The notes: generated by a model not told the origin, from the letters alone. 64,000 nucleotides of DNA from Thalassovita mediterranea (GCF_001458435.1 NZ_CYSF01000001.1:1-64000); one strand, 5' to 3'; positions 1-7,305 are shown, numbered from the stretch's first letter. Translations and numbers: made by a program.

Positions 1-102
1 CACCCCGATCCGCCCCCAGTTTGTTTGGTGTCAAACGGACAAACACACAGTCCAACACACTGACACACACCAACGATCACCTCCCCGATCGACCCCGCAA
101 AC

Positions 103-368
103 CTGACTTAGGAGTTAAAAGCATGAACCGTATCGTAACCGCATCCGCCGCCGCCCTGATCGCCCTGACCGGTGCTGCTTCCGCAATGACCGCTGACGTG
201 TCGGGCTACGACGCCGCTCAGATCCGCGCCTTCGCCCCGAACATCGACCTGAGCCTGGTTGACGCCGACGCCGTCAAGAAAGCCGCTTCGGTCATCGAGA
301 ACCTGGAAGACGACGACGCGTCGTTCGCCCAGATCCAGAACAGCGTGCGCCACGTTCTGACCAAGTAA
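103..368 (+). repeat. Tandem direct repeat, unit 1 of 2
   Basis: A unit of about 266 nt, running from the ribosome-binding region through the stop codon of a small secreted protein gene. It recurs 343 nt downstream at 446-711. The two units differ at only a handful of positions, mostly synonymous. The leader with its TTAGGAGTTAA ribosome-binding stretch is conserved along with the coding part. This points to a recent duplication or ongoing gene conversion. A further copy could lie to the left of the window edge. Confidence 0.9.
123..368 (+). CDS. Small secreted protein of unknown function, copy 1 (81 aa)
   Basis: Function not recognised. The protein starts MNRIVTASAAALIALTGAAS, a clear Sec signal peptide with likely cleavage after the SAM or ASA stretch near residues 19-22. 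The mature part is about 60 residues, acidic and Cys-free, with a helical-looking second half that contains a run of acidic residues (LEDDD). The ATG at 123 follows TTAGGAGTTAAAAGC, an excellent ribosome-binding site. That is why the longer frame beginning at 21 is not used. A near-identical copy follows at 466. Export to the periplasm or outside is inferred from the signal peptide alone. Confidence 0.85.
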   Translation: MNRIVTASAAALIALTGAASAMTADVSGYDAAQIRAFAPNIDLSLVDADAVKKAASVIENLEDDDASFAQIQNSVRHVLTK

Positions 369-384
369 ATCCCTCGGGGGCTGA

Positions 385-401
385 GAGGCCACAACGGCCT
401 C
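385..401 (+). terminator. Stem-loop between the two small-protein copies
   Basis: GAGGCC-ACAAC-GGCCTC forms a perfect 6-bp hairpin 16 nt after the first stop codon. It is followed by GCTCCTTCCC rather than a T-run, so it would act as a weak attenuator or an mRNA-stabilising 3' hairpin rather than a full terminator. The second copy may therefore be partly read from the first copy's promoter. Confidence 0.4.
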
Positions 402-445
402 GCTCCTTCCCAAAGGCACCATCCTCCCCATCGTGCCACACAAAA

Positions 446-711
446 CTGACTTAGGAGTTAACAACATGAACCGTATCGTAACCGCATCCGCCGCCGCCCT
501 GATCGCCCTGACCGGTGCTGCTTCTGCAATGACCTCTGACGTATCGGGCTACGACGCCGCCCAGATCCGCGCATTTGCCCCGAACATCGACCTGAGCCTG
601 GTTGATGCCGACGCCGTCAAGAAAGCCGCTTCGGTCATCGAGAACCTGGAAGACGACGACGCGTCCTTTGCCCAGATCCAGAACAGCGTGCGCCACGTTC
701 TGACCAAGTAA
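446..711 (+). repeat. Tandem direct repeat, unit 2 of 2
   Basis: Second unit of the 266-nt duplication described at 103-368. Sequence before 446 and after 711 does not match the flanks of unit 1, so the duplicated segment spans just the ribosome-binding region and the gene. Confidence 0.9.
466..711 (+). CDS. Small secreted protein of unknown function, copy 2 (81 aa)
   Basis: Same length and nearly the same sequence as the protein at 123. The only residue change I can see is A to S two residues after the presumed signal-peptide region (MTSDVSG instead of MTADVSG). Signal peptide, acidic segment and C-terminal HVLTK are the same. The ATG at 466 is preceded by TTAGGAGTTAACAAC. A strong intrinsic terminator follows 40 nt after the stop. 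Function unknown. The strong translation signals and duplication suggest a product needed in high amount (inference). Confidence 0.85.
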   Translation: MNRIVTASAAALIALTGAASAMTSDVSGYDAAQIRAFAPNIDLSLVDADAVKKAASVIENLEDDDASFAQIQNSVRHVLTK

Positions 712-752
712 GCAATACCCCCCAGGATCCCTTGCGATCCCATCACTCACGG

Positions 753-784
753 AAAGCCAGCCCCCATGGGACTGGCTTTTTTTG
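753..784 (+). terminator. Intrinsic terminator after the small-protein pair
   Basis: AAAGCCAG and CTGGCTTT form the stem around a short C/G-rich loop, followed directly by a run of seven T. It ends the transcript of the two secreted mini-proteins and also separates them from the convergent glucokinase gene. Confidence 0.9.
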
Positions 785-803
785 TGGGTGATGCTGGACG
801 ATG

Positions 804-1799
804 TCAGTTGCGCTGTGCCAGCCGTTGACGGGCGAAAGCGCGCGCGCCGTCGAGGCCGAAATTGCCGGAATTCAACAAGTAGAGGCCCAACTGTCCCCGT
901 TTGTCGCTAAAGCGGCCACCGGCGCGGACGTCATTCACAAAATCGCTGTCAAAGAGCCAGGGATTTTTCATTGCGACCCCGCCCACCAGAAACACTGCCC
1001 CAGCACCAAAAGTGAGAGCAAAATCGCCACTGGCCTGAGCGAGGTGGGATTTGAAAAGTGCAATGGTCTGGGTGGCAAAAGGATCGGTGTCATCTCGCGC
1101 TGTTGCCATCAATGTCGGCGCATCAGGTGCGGTGCCGATGCTGCCATGGGTGATGGCCACCGCTTGATAGAGATAGGGTAGGCCAGTGCCGCTGAGTAGG
1201 GCTTCGGCCTCGGCCACAAGGGTGTCTTTGAAAAATACCTCGGGCCAGAGGGTGCGTAGGGCATCGAAAATCGCAACCTCAGAAGCGTAGCGCGGGCCTA
1301 TACCGATGTGGCCGCCTTCGCCGGGGATCGAAGTATACCCATCAGCTGTAAAAGCCAATGCACCGACCCCAAGGCCCGTGCCGGGACCAATCACAAGGCG
1401 TGTACCGTCGGGCGGTGTTGCCGGCCCCTGAAGGTGGATGAGGTCGTTAGGCGCCGGTGCATGGGTCGCCCAAGCCGCGGCAGCGAAGTCGTTAATAATG
1501 TAAGCCTCTGCCGCGCCGGTGGCAGTGCGTAGATCGGCGCCGCAAAGTGTTTGCTGCGCATTGGTCAGGGTGACACGATTGTCGGCAACGGGGCCAGCTG
1601 CAGCGACAACGATGATTTCTGGCCGTGTGGTTTGGGCAGACGCAAATTCCTTGATGAGGTTCAGCAGGGCGCCATCGCTCTTGGTGGAGTACTGTGCCTG
1701 ATCTGTTTTGTGATCACCATGATAGGCGGCCAGCCGGACGTTGGTGCCGCCGATGTCTGCAACAATATAGCTGTAATCAGGCATTGCGGTATCTTTCAT
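804..1799 (-). CDS. glk: Glucokinase (331 aa)
   Basis: ATP-dependent phosphorylation of glucose to glucose 6-phosphate in the cytoplasm. The protein belongs to the bacterial Glk family of the hexokinase/actin fold. The N-terminal phosphate-binding motif VADIGGTNVRLA sits near residues 13-24. The adenosine/phosphate loop IGPGTGLGVGAL lies mid-protein, followed by PGEGGHIGIGPR, the sugar-binding segment. The length of about 320-330 residues is usual for the family. The start could be the Met at 1799 or the Met five codons later at 1784, and neither has a strong ribosome-binding site. The gene stands alone, convergent with the small secreted proteins. Confidence 0.88.
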   Translation of the reverse strand: MKDTAMPDYSYIVADIGGTNVRLAAYHGDHKTDQAQYSTKSDGALLNLIKEFASAQTTRPEIIVVAAAGPVADNRVTLTNAQQTLCGADLRTATGAAEAYIINDFAAAAWATHAPAPNDLIHLQGPATPPDGTRLVIGPGTGLGVGALAFTADGYTSIPGEGGHIGIGPRYASEVAIFDALRTLWPEVFFKDTLVAEAEALLSGTGLPYLYQAVAITHGSIGTAPDAPTLMATARDDTDPFATQTIALFKSHLAQASGDFALTFGAGAVFLVGGVAMKNPWLFDSDFVNDVRAGGRFSDKRGQLGLYLLNSGNFGLDGARAFARQRLAQRN

Positions 1800-1949
1800 G
1801 CATAGTAGGGGCAGGGCTTTATGTTTGCGCTACCATTTTGGCGGTTTGTGAACAAGTTTGTTCTGTCTGGTAAGGGTAATTAGCATTGTCGATAGAAGGA
1901 AGCGGTGTCTATGTTTTGGTATAGTGTGCCGATGTTGGAGTGTTGAGGA

Positions 1950-2831
1950 ATGCGAAATTGGTTGGCTGTGGTCTTTTGTGGGTTGGCTGCAGGGGCGCAG
2001 GCTGAGGGGGGCGATGCGGGTTCCATTCTGTCACACGTGCAGATCGAGGCCCTGTCGCATTCTGCGCCGTATCGTTTTGCAGAGGTGGACACCCCAACCC
2101 GTCGTGGAAAGATCGCTCAGCGGTTTGAGATACGGCACGGCGATTGCGGGGCGTCGCGGAACTGGGATGACTGCTCTTCGGATCGTGGACGGGTGGAAAT
2201 GAAAGAAACCCCCAAGAATGTCATATCGGTTCCAGATCAAGGCGTGTGGTATGGCTATTCGATGCTGATCCCTGCAGATTTTGTCAGCCTTGGGCGGGCA
2301 AATACAGTGCTGGGACAGGTCAAGGCCGAAGGTTGGGGATCCCCGATGTGGTCGCTGACGTTTAATGACAAATCCTATCTGAACTTTCCGGATCAACAGA
2401 AATGTCGACTGGGCGCATTGACGGATTGGGTGGGGCGTTGGGTGGATTTGACGATTTATGCAAACTACAGTTCAGAAGGGCAGGGCCCGTTCTTTGAGCT
2501 TTATAAGGATGGGCAGGTGCTGTGCAGCCGTGACACCCCGTTTGTACCTGCCGAGCTGCGCGATAGACCGCTAAAGCTGGGGCTGAAATATGGCGTCTAT
2601 AGCAGCTACGTGAGCCGGTACCTGGCGCAGCATGGGCGGATCCCGCAGGCAGTCGCTGTGCAAGAACAGAGCAAGGATGCGCGCAGCCCGTCGCAGACGC
2701 CGTTTATCTATGACTGGGGCGTGCAGTTGCCCACGCATGTGATTTATTATGATGAAATGCGGTTTGGCACATCGCGGCAGGATGTTGATGTCCGTTTGTT
2801 GGAACAACGTGGTGTGCCGCCAGTAGATTGA
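1950..2831 (+). CDS. Secreted heparin-lyase-I-like polysaccharide lyase (293 aa)
   Basis: An 18-residue signal peptide ending AGAQA directs export. The mature protein resembles the heparin lyase I-like polysaccharide lyase domain (beta-jelly-roll). It has the typical blocks RFEIRHGDC near residue 50, GVWYGYSMLIP near 95, GQVKAEGWGSPMW near 120 and FELYKDGQVLC near 190. Proteins of this family are common in marine Rhodobacterales and are usually annotated as polysaccharide lyases of unknown substrate. The substrate here cannot be read from the sequence. No PUL, SusC/D or transporter gene lies next to it, so a role in envelope or exopolysaccharide trimming is as likely as feeding. Confidence 0.7.
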   Translation: MRNWLAVVFCGLAAGAQAEGGDAGSILSHVQIEALSHSAPYRFAEVDTPTRRGKIAQRFEIRHGDCGASRNWDDCSSDRGRVEMKETPKNVISVPDQGVWYGYSMLIPADFVSLGRANTVLGQVKAEGWGSPMWSLTFNDKSYLNFPDQQKCRLGALTDWVGRWVDLTIYANYSSEGQGPFFELYKDGQVLCSRDTPFVPAELRDRPLKLGLKYGVYSSYVSRYLAQHGRIPQAVAVQEQSKDARSPSQTPFIYDWGVQLPTHVIYYDEMRFGTSRQDVDVRLLEQRGVPPVD

Positions 2832-2861
2832 CCCCCTGTGGGGAGCATCGACATTTGGGAA

Positions 2862-2884
2862 CGGGTGGGCTTGGCGCCCACCCG
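2862..2884. terminator. Convergent stem-loop
   Basis: CGGGTGGGC and GCCCACCCG form a perfect 9-bp stem with a 5-nt loop. It lies between the polysaccharide lyase stop and the end of the opposing GST gene. There is no clear T-run on either strand, so it may act as a bidirectional block or 3' processing structure. Confidence 0.5.
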
Positions 2885-2903
2885 AATTGGTTTGGCGCGG
2901 CGT

Positions 2904-3599
2904 TTAGGGGCGCGGCGGGATGTTTTTGGCACGCTGCACGGCGGGACGGGCGTTGAAACGGTCCAGATAGGCGACAACGTTGGTGAACTCGGCAAAACCA
3001 AGAGCGTCTTTGGTGCCGTACATTTCCAGCGCGTTCAGCCACGGGCCGATGGCCATGTCTGCGATGGAATAGTCGCCAACAACCCAATCCTTGCCTTCCA
3101 GCGCGCCGTTTAGCACGTTCAGCAGGCGCTTGCCTTCGTTCAGGAAGCGTTCACGGGGACGGGGATCTTCGATCTGTGCACCTGCGAATTTGGTGAAGTA
3201 GCCCAGCTGGCCAAACATCGGGCCAAGGCCACCCATTTGCCACATCAGCCACTGCAGGGTTTCGGCGCGTTTGGCAGGATCGGTGGACAGGAACTTGCCC
3301 GATTTTTCCGCCAGATAGATCAGGATCGCACCGGATTCGAACACGGTGACCGGCTCACCGTCCACGGTGGGATCGATCAGTGCAGGGATCTTGTTGTTGG
3401 GGCTCAGCGACAGGAATTCCGGGCTGCGTACATCAGAATCGGCCAGCGTCACGGTGTGCGGCTCATAGGCCAGACCGCTTTCTTCCAGCATCAGCGACAC
3501 TTTGATGCCGTTCGGGGTCGGGAAGGAGTAGAGCTGTATCACAGACGGATCTTTGGCGGGCCAGCGGTTGTTGATCGGATAGTCGGCGGGGAAGGTCAT
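2904..3599 (-). CDS. Glutathione S-transferase, YfcG/YghU-like (231 aa)
   Basis: Cytoplasmic glutathione-dependent transferase or disulfide reductase. The N-terminal thioredoxin-like half begins around IQLYSFPTPNGIKVSLMLEE. The Thr-x-Asn stretch in place of a catalytic Cys or Ser is typical of the nu-class YfcG/YghU proteins. The helical C-terminal half contains GDYSIADMAIGPWL, the conserved N-capping motif of GSTs. The ATG at 3599 is preceded by TTGGAGCGCTAAC, so the 51-residue upstream extension is rejected. It lies downstream of a peroxiredoxin gene on the same strand, which suggests a shared role in thiol or peroxide stress. Confidence 0.85.
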   Translation of the reverse strand: MTFPADYPINNRWPAKDPSVIQLYSFPTPNGIKVSLMLEESGLAYEPHTVTLADSDVRSPEFLSLSPNNKIPALIDPTVDGEPVTVFESGAILIYLAEKSGKFLSTDPAKRAETLQWLMWQMGGLGPMFGQLGYFTKFAGAQIEDPRPRERFLNEGKRLLNVLNGALEGKDWVVGDYSIADMAIGPWLNALEMYGTKDALGFAEFTNVVAYLDRFNARPAVQRAKNIPPRP

Positions 3600-3809
3600 G
3601 TTAGCGCTCCAATAAATATCGTTGAGAGGAAGATAGGGGCTTTGCCGCAAAGCAAAAGAGGGCAAGCTGTGCAAAAGACGCATCCTCTCTGTGCGCCAAT
3701 GGATGTTGGTCAATATTCCACAAGAAGCTGAAAAGGTGGAACAATCGTTCAAACGCCAAATGCGCCCACTGTTTTAGTCGGCGCATCTGCATTTTGGTGT
3801 GATGTCTGC

Positions 3810-4346
3810 TTAGACGGCGCCAGTGTACTCGCCGCGGGCGGGGTAGTTGTTGGCGATGGCGAAGTCCACCGCGCCCAACAGTTCCGAGAAATGGGGGCGT
3901 ACAAATGGCATGGTCTGAACGGAACCGTAGAACAGGGTCTGCTGTTCGCTGACCAGGAACAGACCAGGCTCGGAGAACAGTGCAGGCTCTTCGATGCCGA
4001 TGGAGGTTTTGCCGCGCGACGTGGAGATGTAGAGACCCCATTCTTTGGCAACGGTCAGCGGCAGATCGTAGGCGAATTTGATCTTGGTGCTTTTGATCTT
4101 GTCTGCCATCGTGCGGGTGCGCTCTTCACCGTCAGAGCTGACAGCAACGCAATCAATGCCGCGCTCTGCGAACTTATCGGCCAGTTTCTCTAGCTCGGTC
4201 AGGTAGTTCGCACACAGCGGGCAGTGCAGGCCGCGATAAAAGCAGACAAGCGTGCCACGCTCGGTGGTCTGGCTGGACAGGTCAAAATCACCGTGGTCCA
4301 GCGTGGGCAGGGAAAGGTTCGGCGTTTTCTGGCGGGGCATCAGCAT
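3810..4346 (-). CDS. AhpC/TSA-type peroxiredoxin-like protein (178 aa)
   Basis: Thioredoxin-fold protein of the AhpC/TSA superfamily, expected to reduce peroxides using cysteine thiols. The active-site segment FYRGLHCPLC holds Cys42 and Cys45 as a CxxC pair. This matches the peroxiredoxin-like subgroup rather than classical 2-Cys AhpC. The segment CVAVSSDGEERTR and the C-terminal block of Pro and aromatic residues fit the fold. Start at the ATG at 4346, preceded by AGAAAGGAAAACACTC. The gene is divergent from an AraC-type regulator across a 123-bp region full of inverted repeats, so control by that regulator is likely (inference). Confidence 0.82.
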   Translation of the reverse strand: MLMPRQKTPNLSLPTLDHGDFDLSSQTTERGTLVCFYRGLHCPLCANYLTELEKLADKFAERGIDCVAVSSDGEERTRTMADKIKSTKIKFAYDLPLTVAKEWGLYISTSRGKTSIGIEEPALFSEPGLFLVSEQQTLFYGSVQTMPFVRPHFSELLGAVDFAIANNYPARGEYTGAV

Positions 4347-4397
4347 GAGTGTTTTCCTTTCTGGCCCGTGAGTGGTGGGCAACAGGGATTGACGTTG

Positions 4398-4436
4398 GAT
4401 ACCTGTATCGTGCAATTTTGCATCGGAAAAATCCGA
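4398..4436. promoter_or_regulatory. Three adjacent inverted repeats in a divergent promoter region
   Basis: Back to back lie GATAC-CT-GTATC (4398-4409), TGCAA-TT-TTGCA (4411-4422) and TCGGA-AAAA-TCCGA (4423-4436). All have perfect 5-bp arms. They occupy the centre of the region between the peroxiredoxin gene and the AraC-type regulator. Candidate operators. A possible promoter for the regulator is TTGACG at 4389 with TGCAAT 16 nt further on, which would overlap the repeats. Confidence 0.45.
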
Positions 4437-4469
4437 ATAAACCGATTTAAACACCGAAAGGCCGCAGTT

Positions 4470-5201
4470 ATGGATCGTCTTAACGCTCTGATGGAACGGT
4501 TCGAGATGGATATTGAACCTGCTGCGCCCGAGGCAGCGAATCTGCTGATCTTGGGGGATGAGGTGGGCCAGCCTTGTCATGTGGTCCTGCGGGGGCAACC
4601 TGACGGGCGCTGTGGGGATAGGGTGGTGTTTGCGGCGCGCGTCAGCTGGGGTGGGATTGCCAACCCATTGATGCAGGCGCTGCCAGCGGCGGTGGAGATG
4701 CCGTTAAAAGACAGTCCTGAACTGGTAGGGTTGATCGCATTTCTGCAGGCCGAAATTGAGGGCAACCATTGTGGTGGCCCTACGGTGCAACGTCGTCTGG
4801 GAGAAGTTCTGATGGTACGCTTATTACGCCATCAGATCAGTCGCGGCAGCACAGAACCGGGAGTGCTGGCAGGGCTGTCCGATCTGCGTGTGGCGCGGGC
4901 GCTTGTTGCTATCCATGATCGCCCTGGCCACGGTTGGACAAACGCGGACCTGGCCCAAGAGGCTGGATTGTCACTTAGTCGGTTTTCAGAACTGTTCGCC
5001 GCGGCCGTTGGCATGACCCCTATGGCCTATCTGCGGCATTGGCGATTGACGGTCGCCCATCAGGATCTGGTGCGCGGCGATAGGGTGGAACAGGTGGCGC
5101 GGCGTTATGGCTACGGATCTAGCGAAGGGTTCAGTCGCGCGTTTCGCGCACGCTTTGGGGTTAATCCGGTCGCGATGCGTCAGCCCCGCGCGGCAGCCTA
5201 A
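4470..5201 (+). CDS. AraC-family transcriptional regulator (243 aa)
   Basis: DNA-binding regulator. The N-terminal 140 residues look like a degenerate cupin_6-type sensor domain. The C-terminal about 100 residues hold the two AraC helix-turn-helix units, seen in WTNADLAQEAGLSLSRFSELFAAAVGMTPMAYL and in VEQVARRYGYGSSEGFSRAFRARFGVNP. The ATG at 4470 follows CGAAAGGCCGCAGTT. It is divergent from the peroxiredoxin gene, the probable target. The same arrangement of a cupin_6-type AraC protein beside a detoxification gene occurs again at 47268. Confidence 0.85.
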   Translation: MDRLNALMERFEMDIEPAAPEAANLLILGDEVGQPCHVVLRGQPDGRCGDRVVFAARVSWGGIANPLMQALPAAVEMPLKDSPELVGLIAFLQAEIEGNHCGGPTVQRRLGEVLMVRLLRHQISRGSTEPGVLAGLSDLRVARALVAIHDRPGHGWTNADLAQEAGLSLSRFSELFAAAVGMTPMAYLRHWRLTVAHQDLVRGDRVEQVARRYGYGSSEGFSRAFRARFGVNPVAMRQPRAAA

Positions 5202-5229
5202 TACAGGCCGCCGCGAAGGGCCTTTGGGT

Positions 5230-6345
5230 TTACTTGATCAGCAGCTGAGGCGAGGTCACGTCGATCCCCAGTGCCTTGCCGACCGCGTAGTAGGTCAGTT
5301 TGCCCGCGTGGACGTTCAGGCCGTTCAGCAGGTGTTCGTCGTCCGCGCAGGCCTGTTTCCAGCCTTTGTTGGCCAGCGCCATCATGAAGGGCATGGTCGC
5401 ATTCCCCAGCGCGATGGTCGACGTGCGCGCAACCGCGCCCGGCATGTTGGCAACGCAGTAGTGCATGATACCATCCACGTCATAGATCGGATCCGCATGG
5501 GTCGTCGCGCGTGAGGTTTCAAAGCAGCCGCCTTGGTCAATCGCCACATCCACCAGTGCCGCACCCGGCTTCATTTCGCCCAGTTGTTCGCGGCTGATCA
5601 ATTTCGGCGCAGCGGCACCGGGGATCAGCACTGCGCCGACAACCATATCGGCCTGACGGACCAGTTCCGCGGTGTTGCCCTTGGACGCGTAGGCGGTCTT
5701 GAACTCGGACCGGAAAGCATCGTCCAGATAGCGCAGACGCGGCAGCGACATGTCCTGAACGGTCACATCTGCGCCCATGCCAGCGGCCACACGGGCAGCC
5801 TGCGTGCCAACAACACCGCCGCCGATGATCACCACATTGGCAGGCGACACACCGGGCACGCCACCCATCAGAACGCCACGGCCGCCGTTGGCCTTTTGCA
5901 GGGTCCATGCGCCCACCTGCGGTGCCAATTTGCCCGCAACTTCGGACATCGGGGCCAGCAGCGGCAGACCGCCGTTGCGATCGGTTACGGTTTCATAGGC
6001 AATCGCCGTACAGCCCGAAGCAATCAGGTCATGGGTTTGGTCGGGATCGGGCGCAAGGTGCAGGTAGGTGAACAGCAGTTGGCCTTCGCGCAGCATTTTA
6101 CGCTCGACCGCTTGGGGTTCTTTGACCTTCACGATCATCTCAGCAGTGGCAAAGATTTCCTCTGCCGTGTCCACGATTGCCGCGCCTGCCGCAGTATAGT
6201 CCGCGTCGGTGAAACCCGCACCAAGGCCTGCACCCGCTTCGATCATCACCTGATGACCTGCGGCGACCGCTTCACGCGCGGCGTTGGGCGTCATACCGAC
6301 GCGGAATTCCTGTGGTTTGATCTCTTTGGGGCATCCGATTTTCAT
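5230..6345 (-). CDS. ald: Alanine dehydrogenase (371 aa)
   Basis: NAD-dependent reversible oxidative deamination of L-alanine to pyruvate and ammonium. The N-terminal AlaDh/PNT catalytic domain starts MKIGCPKEIKPQEFRVGMTP, with the substrate-binding region AIAYETVTDRNGGLPLL. The Rossmann NAD domain has VIIGGGVVGTQAARVAAGMGADVTV. The length of 371 is the family norm. The ATG at 6345 is preceded by TTGAGGAGATGCGCA, a near-perfect ribosome-binding site. A Lrp/AsnC-type regulator is divergently transcribed from the other side of a 144-bp gap, the usual partner of ald (AldR-like), which suggests alanine-responsive control. Confidence 0.95.
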   Translation of the reverse strand: MKIGCPKEIKPQEFRVGMTPNAAREAVAAGHQVMIEAGAGLGAGFTDADYTAAGAAIVDTAEEIFATAEMIVKVKEPQAVERKMLREGQLLFTYLHLAPDPDQTHDLIASGCTAIAYETVTDRNGGLPLLAPMSEVAGKLAPQVGAWTLQKANGGRGVLMGGVPGVSPANVVIIGGGVVGTQAARVAAGMGADVTVQDMSLPRLRYLDDAFRSEFKTAYASKGNTAELVRQADMVVGAVLIPGAAAPKLISREQLGEMKPGAALVDVAIDQGGCFETSRATTHADPIYDVDGIMHYCVANMPGAVARTSTIALGNATMPFMMALANKGWKQACADDEHLLNGLNVHAGKLTYYAVGKALGIDVTSPQLLIK

Positions 6346-6461
6346 TGCGCATCTCCTCAATGGCAGCGATTTCCTAGTTTTTATTTTGCCTGTTTTTTGT
6401 GCAAATCGGTTCGAAACACTGGTGTGTTTGACGTTGGGTCAGAAAGTATCTACGAAGAATT

Positions 6462-6473
6462 GGTAAATTTACC
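6462..6473. promoter_or_regulatory. Palindrome, candidate Lrp-type operator
   Basis: GGTAAATTTACC is a perfect 12-bp palindrome with an AT-rich core. It sits 16 nt before the start of the Lrp-type regulator in the ald/lrp divergent region. Position and base composition fit an autoregulatory site for a Lrp/AsnC dimer (inference). Confidence 0.5.
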
Positions 6474-6489
6474 GAAGGATTTTGCGCAA

Positions 6490-6948
6490 ATGACACTCGA
6501 TGCGACAGATCGCCGTATTCTAACCGTGCTTCAGCGCAAGGGGCGTATGTCGAACGCGGACTTGTCCGAGGCGGTGAACCTCTCGGCCTCGGCCTGTCAC
6601 CGTCGGGTGCAGCGGCTGGAGGCGGACGGGTATATCCGTGACTACGTCGCGCTTCTGGACCCGCGCAAGATTGGGGTGTCGACCACGGTGTTTGTAGAAA
6701 TCACCCTGCAGGGGCAGGCGGATGAGGTGCTAGAGGCCTTTGAAAAAGCGGTGGCGCGTATTCCTGATGTGCTGGAATGTCACCTGATGGCAGGGTCAGC
6801 GGATTATCTGTTGAAGGTGGTTGCCGAAAGCACCGAAGATTTCGCGCGCATCCACCGCCAGCATCTGGCGCGTCTGCCCGGCGTGGCGCAGATGCAGTCC
6901 AGCTTTGCCCTGCGGACGGTGTTCAAAACCACGGCGCTGCCGGTGTGA
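6490..6948 (+). CDS. Lrp/AsnC-family transcriptional regulator, probably of ald (152 aa)
   Basis: Amino-acid-responsive regulator. The N-terminal winged helix-turn-helix is in DRRILTVLQRKGRMSNADLSEAVNLSASACHRRVQRLEADGYI. The C-terminal RAM/AsnC ligand-binding domain contains VFVEITLQGQ and the conserved VLECHLMAGSADYLLKVV stretch. The length of 152 is standard. The ATG at 6490 gives a canonical N-terminus (MTLDATDRRIL). The long upstream in-frame extension is rejected because it would read through the ald gene on the other strand. Divergent placement makes ald the likely target. Confidence 0.92.
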   Translation: MTLDATDRRILTVLQRKGRMSNADLSEAVNLSASACHRRVQRLEADGYIRDYVALLDPRKIGVSTTVFVEITLQGQADEVLEAFEKAVARIPDVLECHLMAGSADYLLKVVAESTEDFARIHRQHLARLPGVAQMQSSFALRTVFKTTALPV

Positions 6949-6973
6949 TCGCACGACAGTCTGATTTAAATAA

Positions 6974-7003
6974 AAACCCCCGGGCGCGAACGACCGGGGG
7001 TTC
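6974..7003. terminator. Bidirectional terminator between lrp and rpsU
   Basis: AAACCCCCGG and CCGGGGGTT form a 9-bp GC stem with a 10-nt loop. On the minus strand the stem is followed by TTTTTATTT, so it is a good intrinsic terminator for rpsU. On the plus strand the trailing TTCTAACTT is weaker, but it also covers the regulator gene. Confidence 0.85.
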
Positions 7004-7045
7004 TAACTTATCCGTTCAAAAGCTCAAAGCCTTTGAGAGAAGATC

Positions 7046-7252
7046 TTAGAGCAGACCCTCGCGCTGGGCTTTCTTGCGTGCCAGTTTGCGGGCACGACGT
7101 ACGGCTTCAGCTTTCTCGCGCGCTTTTTTGACGGACGGCTTCTCGAAATGCTGCTTGAGCTTCATTTCGCGGAAGACACCTTCGCGCTGGAGCTTTTTCT
7201 TCAGAGCGCGGAGCGCCTGATCGACGTTGTTGTCACGAACAGAAACCTGCAT
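7046..7252 (-). CDS. rpsU: 30S ribosomal protein bS21 (68 aa)
   Basis: Small basic ribosomal protein of the 30S platform, located next to the 3' end of 16S rRNA and the anti-Shine-Dalgarno sequence. It matches the family throughout: [20 protein letters not shown] at the N-terminus, [19 protein letters not shown] in the centre, and an Arg/Lys-rich C-terminal helix. The length of 68 is typical for alphaproteobacteria. Transcribed alone, with its own terminator at 6974-7003 and a structured leader upstream. Confidence 0.97.
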   Translation of the reverse strand: MQVSVRDNNVDQALRALKKKLQREGVFREMKLKQHFEKPSVKKAREKAEAVRRARKLARKKAQREGLL

Positions 7253-7305
7253 GTGGTTTTCACCACCTTTCTAGTTAAGTTGCATGAAGTTGCAGGAGGT
7301 GGTCC
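7253..7305 (-). promoter_or_regulatory. rpsU leader with anti-Shine-Dalgarno mimic and two exclusive hairpins
   Basis: Read on the minus strand, 7305-7294 is GGACCACCTCCT, matching 11 of 12 bases of the 16S rRNA 3' tail (GGATCACCTCCT). Its ACCACCT (7303-7297) is a perfect complement of AGGTGGT (7268-7262), which is the core of the rpsU ribosome-binding site AAAGGTGGTGA. The same GGT also lies in GTGGT-GAAA-ACCAC (7266-7253), a perfect 5-bp hairpin with a GNRA tetraloop ending at the start codon. The two pairings exclude each other. The loop between them holds a direct repeat, TGCAACTT twice (7277-7294). Regulatory meaning is inferred. Confidence 0.6.

Noticed and set aside
5533-6489. N-terminal extension of the Lrp-type regulator over the ald gene
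   Set aside because: The extension is antisense to ald. The start at 6490 gives the canonical Lrp N-terminus.
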